A DNA stretch of 64,000 nt from Ephydatia muelleri (Eukaryota; Porifera; Demospongiae; Spongillida; Spongillidae): NCBI GenBank assembly GCA_013339895.1, contig JABACO010000015.1, positions 4,831,533-4,895,532 of the forward strand, written 5' to 3'. The notes beneath the pieces are model-generated. The model was not told the origin of the DNA. It did not search any database and saw only the letters and a list, made by a program, of their open reading frames with translations. Positions 50,084 to 60,100 of this stretch are shown in pieces. A program made the position numbers and the translations under genes. Position 1 is the stretch's first letter, and each line of letters opens with the position of its first letter.

Positions 50084-51999
50084 ATGATCCTTCTTGTAGT
50101 GGTAGTACTTTGTAATGACCTCCATCACACCCAGCATTGCAAGATTTTTACACCGGTCTTCATTCAAAGGGAACAGTTCATTGGTGATGCATTGTGGTAA
50201 GGAGTAAACCAGCTCCATACAGCCCTTGCCAACTGTATGCAAATTCATAACATACTCTTGGATCTCAAAAGGTTTCATTAATTCAGCTGTGAACACTGCT
50301 ATTTTTTCTGCACTGACCATATTGACAGTAGATAACTGATCTTCAGTTACTTTCAGTACAAGAAAAGTGGTGCCTTTTTTGGATGACATCAATAATGGAG
50401 CTGGGCACTCAAAGATATTCCGTCTACAATACTCGTCTAATTGATCTATGTAAGACCTTAGACTCAAATGAAACTCTGATGCATCTTTGTGTGTCCTTTT
50501 TGTTGCCTGGATAACAACTGTTTTTAAAATGGAATAGTTAAACCAAGAGTAATAGTCTGATAGCATTGCTATACACTCCAGGTGGCTTTTGGCAGCCATT
50601 ATCTCTTGTTTTCTGTCACTAAGCATATGTATGTTACTCACTGCAGATGTCATGCCAGGAACAGATAGAAGGATTTTCTTGTACACTTCAAGAGAGACAT
50701 TTGCTTCCATCCAGCTGCTAAACTGATCAACAATTGTGTCCCATTGATCAACGATGGCCTCTGCATCCTCCTGAAGTTTCAAAATTAAAATATCTTTTTG
50801 CTTTTGATTAAGAGACAAAGTATCAAGGTACATGAATGGTACATTTCTACATGGTTTAGGACATCCAGTAGAAATGAGACTTTTAAGATCACACTTTCCA
50901 CATCCACAGTTAGCCTGCACCATGTCAAATTTAATTGACAATTCTGTATTACCTGTGAAGTACATACAAGATAACATAATACTCATCTTCTCTATTAATA
51001 TGTGAAATGACCTTTGCCACAATTACATAGTTTACATTCCCTACCAGTTGCAATTACAGTTGTCACTTATTCCACATAATGTACCTGTAGTAGCCAGGCT
51101 ATGAACTCTGTTTGCTGCATCCAAGTTTCCTAATTCTTTTAAGGTGTCAATTAGTTTCTGATATGTGGTACCAGATCCCTCCTGTTCTTTCCATTTCATC
51201 AACACCTTCTCCATCTGTTGCTCACTACCTCTATGATGTTGATTGTCGGTAGCATCTTGTCCACGTTTGATGATGCCTTTCCAATCACCCTTCCATGATG
51301 ACATTTGCAAGAGATGATCATGGCTACACACTTCATCCAGCATCCCTGGTGATAAAGAATATGTGCATAAATCATTCATTCCCCTAGACTTCTCAATAGA
51401 TTACAGCCAGAATAGCATGACATGTATTTCAAAAGTTTTTTTTAATGTGTATGGCACTTTGATGAATTGGGCTGGGAAAGGGGGGAAGGGGGAAGGTGTG
51501 AGGGAAATTAGTGGTTGTATATAGGAGATCTCTATTTGTGAAAATAGGTTAGTAGGATTTTAAAAATATGTTGTCATACTTACAAGTGAAGTGAGCTTTT
51601 TCCATTTGTGTATTCATTGACAATGTATACAAGGAACTTATCATGCGAGTGCAATGTATGGTTAATCAACTTTCATCTATGCTATTTTACGATGTGATAC
51701 TGATAAATAAATTAATCATACCATCAATAACCAACTGCTGAACTCTTTCTGCTGCATCCTTGTTTCCTAATACTTTTAAGGTGTCAATTAGTTTCTGATA
51801 GGTGGCACCAGATCCCTCCTGTTCTTTCCACTTCATCAACACCTTATCTCTTTTCTGTTGTTCACTATTCTCTTCACGATCAATGTCAGTAATGTCTAGT
51901 TCCTTTTTCAGCAATCGACGACCTATCACTTTCCAGTCAAAGTCCAAAGATGCTGCTATCTTTAGAAGGCATGTTTCAGTGCAGCTTCTATCCATAATT
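50084..51999 (-). CDS. Tandem death-domain protein with a ~290-residue sponge-type domain (partial)
   Basis: Exons 51999-51722, 51345-51085 and 50952-50084 join in phase (phase 1 twice). Exon 1 holds a death domain (CLLKIAASLDFDWKVIGRRL to GSGATYQKLIDTLKVLG). Exon 2 holds a second, closely related one (LLQMSSWKGDWKGIIKRG to GSGTTYQKLIDTLKELG). Exon 3 encodes about 290 residues: a cysteine cluster (CGCGKCDLKSLISTGCPKPC), a helical stretch, then KKGTTFLVLKVTEDQLSTV and MELVYSLPQCITNELFPLNE. From memory the last part recurs in sponge death-domain proteins, but I have no name for it. The donor CAT|GTAAGT at 50084 means more 3' exons exist. An acceptor (TTTCCAG) precedes the first ATG, so 5' exons are likely too. 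Role: adaptor or receptor in death or immune signalling, by inference. Confidence 0.75.
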
Positions 52000-52025
52000 C
52001 TGGAAACAATAAAAGAGTTCTAATC

Positions 52026-52423
52026 TTAATGTCCAATGTCCTGGGTGTCTCCCGGGGGTGCGTTTGTACACCTAGATGTCCAGACATTCAGAATAATGCC
52101 ACTTCGTAACTGTGCACCAGAAATGAAATCCAATAGCACATACACGGTCTAATGTCAGTTCCTTCTAAAAACGTCTAACCAAGTTTCCACAGTGAGGTCC
52201 TCTGAGGCATGCCAGGTATACGCTAGACGTGACTGGGAAAGCTTCACTTTGGCAAACTGGTTAGAAGTTTGTAGAAGGAAATAGACCTTACCTATTTCAG
52301 CCCAGAGCTAGAAATGCATGACAAACATACATGCGCTGTTGAAATTCAGTTCTAGTGCACAGTAAAAAAATTGAATTAATCTGAATTTCCATAAACCTGG
52401 GTGCCCAGGACATTAGACATTAA
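52026..52423. mobile_element. Palindromic MITE-like element, copy 2
   Basis: The ends TTAATGTCCAATGTCCTGGG and CCCAGGACATTAGACATTAA are inverted repeats with one mismatch, and the body is an imperfect palindrome. It is related to 19905-20347. It lies immediately upstream of the tandem death-domain gene on that gene's strand. Confidence 0.8.
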
Positions 52424-52543
52424 TCCACACTTATCGTTTAATATATTCTACAGACAATATACATACAGCCACTGAGTCACAAATAGGGCACCAGCAGTAT
52501 GGCTGCCAATCCTCACTAGAAGAGTCTATGCATTGATATCATG

Positions 52544-53650
52544 TTAAGGTGGCTGTAGGGACCAGGATATTACCCTGGACTTTGGTTCATTGGATCTGGT
52601 AGCAAGGCACGATGCCAAGTGAGAAAATGTCTTTTGCACTTCCTTGCCCCAAGCCCCATACAATTCTGCTGCCAAGGTGATACAGAACCATCCCAGTTCC
52701 CAACATTTGGCCTCATTGGTACAATGCTTCCTCAGCTCTGCTGATCTCACCTTGATTTTCATTTCTGAGAGAATTGTTGGGTTTAGCAGAGAGGTCATGG
52801 TGAGATCAAAACCAGCGCAAGTTTGTCCCTATCCCAGATAGCAGCAAGAATGTATGCAGAGCATTTTTTAGAGGTGCTTTTTGCCTAGACCACTATGAGC
52901 TTTAGAACAATACATGCTCAATGGCATGATTCAAACACAGCATCACAGAGTCTGTCATGCCTGGAAACAGCATCACCTCCAAGCTAGAATGTCAATGCAT
53001 AGTGTCCTAGTGGGTCCAGGGGGTGGTCAGGGAACTATGCACAAAGGAAACTGGCAAAAGAGGTGTCCACGCCACAACTGAAAGGCTATTTATATTGCTG
53101 GGGTCAAGATTGAGGTCAATGATCGGTGGAGGAATGACTGAGAGCCAGGCATAAGTGACAAGCTGTAGGTCAATAGAAAGCAATTTTCAAGTGGCAGTGA
53201 TTGGAGGTGTACATGTGTTGGCTGGACTGTTTGATGCATACAAGTTTTTGGAAGCCTTCACCCAGGCACAACAATTCCAGAGTAAACCTGTGGCTCCCTG
53301 ATAGCCAAGCTTTTCCATGGATGAAAGCAGGGTAGTGTCTGCTTCTCAATTGGAGGGAACGAATCTTAAAGGAAGGTAAAGTCCCTCAATTGGTACCCAT
53401 GATCATGAGTTTAGAGAGGTTGATGACTTCATGGATGAGGAAGCATGCTCAGATCTCCTTGTCCGAAATGCTCACACTTGGAGGTTTTAAATGATGTCCC
53501 AAAGGAGGACCCAGCTCCTGAAAGGGACTGACAACATGCTGGATGGCTAAAGGATCTGCCGCCACTCCATGAAAGAGTAGGTCATGACAGCCTCATCTTC
53601 AGCAATTGTCAGAACCAGTTGGTGCAGAACCAAAGCAGAGTGCAAGGAGA
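52544..53650 (-). pseudogene. Decayed reverse-transcriptase retroelement
   Basis: Minus-strand frames read ELGPPLGHHLKP, GGDAVSRHDRLCDAVFESCH, SLLNPTILSEMKIKVRSAEL and RKHCTNEAKCWELGW to LYGAWGKEVQKTFSHLASCL. These are C-terminal blocks of the same family as 29176-30640, in order but broken by stops and shifts. Confidence 0.6.
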
Positions 53651-53697
53651 AGAGCGAATCTCTCTGCTGGATGCCCAACAGATGTCAATATAAGAGT

Positions 53698-53698
<1 letters not shown>

Positions 53699-53772
<74 letters not shown>

Positions 53773-53811
53773 TGGGTGGGTGGGTGGGTTTGGGTGTGTG
53801 TGTGTATGTGT

Positions 53812-53843
<32 letters not shown>
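53699..53843. repeat. GT microsatellite with GGGTGGTG interruption
   Basis: A (GT)n run, then GGGTGGTGGGTGGGTGG, then another GT run. All long frames are repeat artefacts. Confidence 0.95.
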
Positions 53844-54339
53844 TCATTTTTTACCACCATACACTCAAGGCTGGCTCCACTGAGAAGAGCAGACCCACAG
53901 AAACCAGGGCAATAACCAGGCATCACACCAAATGCCTTGCTTGATCACATCAACATTATTGCACCACCAAATGTTGTGTGTCACAGAAGGGACCCACAGC
54001 TAGCCCCAACACAATCACTATCAGTCACAGACTTGCTTGTGTGCCCAATGTGTAAGCAAATTCTGGTGCAGCTTCTTGCACTGCACTGCAATGCAGTATA
54101 CACAGAGCACATTGCTAATTCCATACCAACATCTGCCAGCAGTAGAGTGTCCATGCTGTAGTCTAAGGATGATGTGAATTTGGTGCCATGTTCAGTACAG
54201 CCAGCTCCAACTACTATGCCATGATTGTTGGAGAGTGTAGTCCTCTTCTCTCCAGTCTGATAGAGGAAAATGATAGATGCAGCGCATGAAAATAGCTGAC
54301 TTGGTAAGTGCAATGCACATGGTATACAGTGCAGTATAT

Positions 54340-54570
54340 GATGGGGGACGTTGTCCTGAATCCGTGGTTACTTCTGCTACTACAAGGACGCATCAGTAAG
54401 TTAGTACACGAGAGGCTGTGCAATGAAAACTGTGAAAAGTAGTATGTTGTCTTTAGCCTGTGTTTGTATGAAAGTTGCTGTTTAGTTTACTCCAGGGGAT
54501 GAGGTGTGATTGTTAATGTAGCAGTTGTGCATGTGCTTTATCATTAAGCTGTGAGCTAACTGGACATTAG
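54340..54570 (+). pseudogene. Broken partial copy of the short PH gene
   Basis: GACGTTGTCCTGAATCCGTG and TTCTGCTACTACAAGGACGC match the 3' end of exon 2 of the PH gene at 55781-56943. The donor GTAAGTTAG and about 150 bp of intron 2 also match. There is no acceptor or upstream PH sequence, so it is a truncated duplicate. Confidence 0.8.
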
Positions 54571-54579
54571 TTGGGCACA

Positions 54580-55260
54580 TGTCCTTAGCGTCTCCCATTT
54601 TTGGACAGTGGCTATGTCACTGCAGGTTTGTATTGGCAACCTATGGAGCTCAATGCCCCATACCAAAAAACCAAATTGTTCATGAAGCCGCACTATAGGA
54701 ACACCACATAGGATCAGCTGACACATCTGTGCTTAAGGCGTGTCCTTCGCTCCTCCCCTTTTGAACAGTAGCTATGTCACTGCAGGTATAGATTGGCAAC
54801 TCCATGCTCCACCCCTAACTACCAATTTGCTAACAGGTTTGTATTGGCAACCTATGGAGCTCAATGCTGCCCCACACCACATAACCAAATTGCTGTTGAG
54901 GCTACGCTAAAGGAACACCACCTAGGATCACCGGTTAGGTGTGGGGCATGGAGTTGCCAATATAAACCTGCAGTGACATAGCCACTGTCCAAAAGGGGGA
55001 GGGGCCAAATATATGACAGATGTGTCAGGTGGGTCCTAGGTGATGTTCCAGTCATGTAGCCTCACTAGCAATTTGGTTTTTTGTGTGGGGCATGGAGCTC
55101 CATAGGTTGCCATTACAAACCTGCAGGACTGTCCTAAAAAGGGGAGGGGCTAAGGACATGGGGCAAGGAGCTCATGGGTTAAGTCTCCTGAAAGGGGAGG
55201 GGCCAAGGACATGCCTCAAGCACAGATGTGTCATGCGGGACCTGGTTGATATAACTATAA
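54580..55260. repeat. Cluster of nested direct and inverted repeats
   Basis: Words such as GGCTATGTCACTGCAGGTTT, GGCAACCTATGGAGCTCAAT and AAAAGGGGAGGGGC recur in both orientations with CACATCTGTG. At least three partial units are direct or inverted. It looks like collapsed copies of a small foldback repeat. No coding support. Confidence 0.7.
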
Positions 55261-55780
55261 CTTATCATTTTCGTGTAAGACTTGCCCACCTAGGTCTTAC
55301 ATAGTTGTATAGTAGCGTTGCCTGCATTTCGTTCTTCCCTTTAGCAGTCCTCATCCTTGTGTTGGTAGATAATTGCGTGGAATACTGAACGAGGGCGTGT
55401 ATAGTATGATTTCGTAATCCACACGGCCATTTGAGGTGTGGTGGAATGTGACGTCCCAGCGGTACGTTAACCCTTAAGCCGGGTTGAATAAACGGCGTCA
55501 TTGTCATTCACAAAAGTTCTATGGCCGCTCCTTCAGGGGTCTATACAATGGACTGAGGACCTGAAGAAGTACTACTGAAGTGAACAGTGGCCTGATACGT
55601 ATTGCATTATTGATTGCTACTGAAATTTGCTGATTATAAAGTTACGGTATTGGTAAGCAGGATCGGAATGCAACTTTGCCAGATAGGCCCTCCTTATAAA
55701 TCATTATCCTGAGTAAGCAAAGTTATTAATATATGTGTGCAGTGCAGTACGTAGATTAGTCAATAGTCTATGATAGAAGC

Positions 55781-56943
55781 ATGTCCCTGAGAACGAATAA
55801 CGACAGCAGCGACTCGTGTGGAGAAGACGAGGCAGAACAAAGGATGTCCAGAGGAATATCGGTTGACGAAGAATCTGAACCAGTCGGACATTCGAAGATA
55901 AATGGAGGTGGGTTTCCCGTCGTATGAGATAAGTTGCATATCCTGACTTCATGCACCGTTGGTATGTAACGACACTAAAGCATGACGGGTCATGCGAGGG
56001 GTGGGGTTACGAGGTACAAAGATGCATAGTACTCCCCGCATCGAGGGCCACTGAGAATGCTAATTTCAATCAGAGAGTAAGGAGGATCGAGAGAGAGCGC
56101 TTACAAATGAGATTTCTTCACAGCCGTTTTAAGACGAGCATCGACGGATGCGTAGATTCAAAATGCAGGGTGTGTGGTAGTGTTAAAGCGAGGTTGGGGG
56201 TATTATTGTGCACAATATGAATATGCTGACACAATCAATGTTTTTTCCAATGGATTAGGAGGCTCTACTACATTCGTTCAGAAACGCGGCTTCCTCTATA
56301 AGCTTGGCGGGAATGTAAAGAATTGGAAGCTTAGATACGTTGTCCTGAACCCTGGTTACTTCTGCTACTACAAGGACGCATCAGTAAGTTAGTACACGAG
56401 AAGTTATCCAGTGAAAACTGAAAAAGTTGTCAGTTGTCTCTAGCCTGTGTTTGTAAGTTGCTATTTAGTTTACTCCAGGGGATGAGGTGTGATTGTTAAT
56501 GTAGCAGTTGTGCATGTGCTTATGAGCTAACTGGACATTAGGTGGTTGAGTTGGGCAGTAATTGAGTGAGGCTGGTGACAAAACAGTGACACTTTCTCTC
56601 AAAAGGTGCTGAAACCAATTGGTGAGGTGAAATTGAAGAATGTCACAGTGATGGAATCAGACCATACATGTAAGCATGGCATATTGTCACTGGGCTGCAT
56701 TCCAATGATCTTATCATTGACTTGACACAGCAAAAGGAAAGCAACCATTTCAGTTTGTAGTGCACACTGAAAGTACATGGAATAACAGGTGTGACTGGAT
56801 ATTAGCAGCTGTCAAAGCTGAGGAGTTGCAAGACTGGATTACAGCTTTTCAAGTATGACATGCATGTTTGGATCTTTACCACATGCTCGTATGTATTTCA
56901 CTTATCCTATCTTCCATTAAAGCTTGCAGGTCAAAGAAGATAA
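55781..56943 (+). CDS. Single PH-domain protein, short paralogue
   Basis: Exons 55781-55907, 56259-56383, 56606-56669, 56731-56852 and 56923-56943 join in phase to about 153 residues. MSLRTNNDSSDSCGEDEAEQ is an acidic leader like the end of the linker in the gene at 31223-34517. The PH domain follows ([61 protein letters not shown]), and the protein ends LAGQRR-stop, identical to the long gene. Exons 3 and 4 and the intron between them are nearly identical to 34190-34436. It thus looks like a 3' partial duplication that gained its own start. Membrane or phosphoinositide binding is inferred. Confidence 0.85.
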
Positions 56944-57192
56944 AATCCAAGATGAAAATACAACCACTTGAAACAAACTCTGTTTATTCAGTTTGTCAAT
57001 GTGTACAGTTGTCTAGTATCCATGTGTTTTAAACGGCACTGTTTGTTGTTGCGGAAATTCATCCCTTCCCCTGCAAAACCTCACCATCTTATGAAACGAT
57101 GGTGACCATATTCTCCCTTGTCCGACTCTGAAACTACTCATGTGCATCAAATGGAGTACAGTGCATGAACCAGTCTGCAAACACACACACAT

Positions 57193-60100
57193 TCACTGAG
57201 GCTTCACAGGACGATCAATGCGATAGAGCTTCTCAGCGAGGGTGTAGTATGCAAGGTACTCCACCTCCTGTGGTGTGACATCATAATGGTAGTGGCCCCC
57301 ACAGCCATGATCACTGAAGCAATGGGTGTGCTCCACTCGAAGATCCAGACCCTTAAAGTACAGTCAAAACACCAATCAACAGACAACGAGAACATAGATT
57401 TTAGAACTGAGCTTACAGGGTCATGACTGACGAACACTGATAAGCAGGTGAGGGGAGCTGCCACATCATAGAAACGTAACCAGTTGTTGACATCCTCATC
57501 GGAATTCAGAGGAGTGCAAGAGAATTCTGGCTACAGTGTGAAGATCACTATGGTATAATGTATATATGGCAAAATTTTGTAGGTCGTATCTAATGACACG
57601 TTGGTAAAATGAACCATGTACACCAACACAGATATATCCTATTATCCATCAACAGGCTGACATATGTCATACTGATATGACATCCATCCAGATGAATGCA
57701 CACCATGAATGGGTCCCACACAGACTCAAATGGTGTGCAAAATATCAGTTAGCAGGAGATTCATGCACAAGAAATGGCCTGTCATGCAGAGGGCTACATC
57801 ACCATTAATCAAATTATCTTAGTGCTACACAATGTTCACTAATAAACAAGGAAATGTCTAGTTATAAACACAAGTGCACCCCACACAAAGCTGCCCAGTT
57901 CACAGCCACACATTTATACTTCAAAAAGCACACCACACTGATGAAAAAAAATAAATTAATGTTGTGACTGAGCAGAGCAGTCGTAATAAACACTGGTCAC
58001 CAGGCAACCAACCCTGCTGCCAGTAGGATGCACTCATCATTCCCATCACCTCCCTCCTCCCATCTCCTCACTGCAGTCACAAGCACACTCAATACAACAC
58101 ACACATGCACACATGCATACACACCACGCATCCCATCATACACCATTATTGTGCAACGATGCTGACCATCACATGGAGGTTCGCTTTGCCACTCAGTATC
58201 TGGAACACGCCACCTAATCCCACAGGGACTGTTCCATAGCGATCCTTCAAAGCCTTGCGCATGCAGGTGACAAAGTTGTCATGACCAGTGCGATGTTTAG
58301 CTCGTATCTCAAGCACCTAACAAAAAAATAGTAACAATTATAGAAAGCTTTCTTAAACGTACAAAGAGCAGTATCACCTTGAATCGCTACATTGCAAACA
58401 ACATATGCAGTATGGGTTCAGTGTACACACACTGACTTTAATAATTCACATCACTTACCTTTCCTGGTTTTCCTTCAGATGCCAACACATTTGCCAATAA
58501 TCCAGTCTCAAGTGACGCATATTTCTCCAGAACACATGAGCTATCCTAGTGTGATTTTTAAAAAGTGCAGTTAAATATGGAGATCACTGGTGTGAAGTGA
58601 TGTCCCCACAGAAACATATCCAACCTGATCAATGCATTATTAACTTTGTACTGGTTACTACATAGATTAACTGTTTCAATGCGGGCACCAAATGATTGGT
58701 GCGGTTAGCAGTACACGTATGAATTGAATAGATGGGGTTGCATTTCAAGACTCTGTGTCTCACAAGTTAAAACAATTTTTACACTGACCTAAGGGGGGGG
58801 GGGGGGGGGGGGGGGGGGGGAATTTAAACATACAGGAAATTAGGAATTGCTGATCCCTATTGCATTATGTGCTCAAAACATCTTTGAACTTATTATATAA
58901 CGAAGATGTTCCAAAACAAACACCACATGCAATAAATTACTGTTTTCCATACAGCTTACACACATTACACGCATGCAAATCACACACACACATACACATA
59001 CACACACATACACACGACACATTCATACACACACATGACACACATAACACACATCAACACACACATACACACACATGCCCATACACACACACAACACACA
59101 CACACACACACCCATAAACACAACACACACACACACACATACACATACACACACACACACAGAAGGATGAACAATGCTTGTGGTGAGGATCATTGTGGAG
59201 ATATTTGTACTGCTCATCTCAGCAAGCAGAGGTCGAGGTCCTAGTAGCTGTAACTTCTTGTGGAGAGATCAATAGCATAAGAAGACATGCTTGTGCTAAG
59301 CTGCAATCACATCCTTACAACTTTAGGAGCAGGGTAAAATCATGTCAGGTCAATTTAAAAAAAATCCAAACTTTACCCACTGGATGAGGTCATTGTCCAG
59401 TATATATTGACTTTGATACTTCATCCAGAGATCAAACCACTTTTGAACTGTGTGGGTTAACAATCACAGCATTGGGGGCGTTTCTCTCTATAACTCAAGT
59501 TGACCTTACAGTAAGAAACTAAAAAATGCACTGAAGAATATGGTAGCCCACCAGTACCCAACTTCACATCATCATTGGACAATTGTGGGTTTATTGCAAA
59601 AAGAAGGGTAACATGTTTAAGTTTTAATTGCCAAAAAGTATATTGCAATAATTTTGACGATTGGGCTCCTGGATGATTGTGCAATTAATATGGTAACTTT
59701 TATGTAGGACTTCAAAGGTTTTACATCAAAAACATGCAGAATACAGTTGTACCATATCTTTTGCTGACCACTAGTTTACACAAGCATATGTGTATAATCA
59801 ACAGCGGAATATTTATCTACAAATCATTTAGTAATAGTGTAGCTTGCAGCCCATCTGCACTGGGAATGTTGTACACTCGACCTGTTGATAATTGGGCTAG
59901 TCTTCATTAAAACCTGGGCATGTCTGATTACTAGTTCATCCAGCCTGCGTGGGAAAGAAAATGACAGGGGAAGGTTCAGCAGGATGAAAAAATGGAACTT
60001 TCAATTGCTTCTGGTCATTATATTTCTCCACCACCAAAGCCAGCAATTGAAAGTTCGATTTTTTTTTCATCCTGCTGGACCTTCCCCGTCATTTTCTTTC

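Noticed and set aside
55308..55512. Possible solo LTR ending TGAATAAACGG...ATTCACA
   Set aside because: It has a polyadenylation-like AATAAA and TG...CA ends, but no second copy or target duplication was found in the window.
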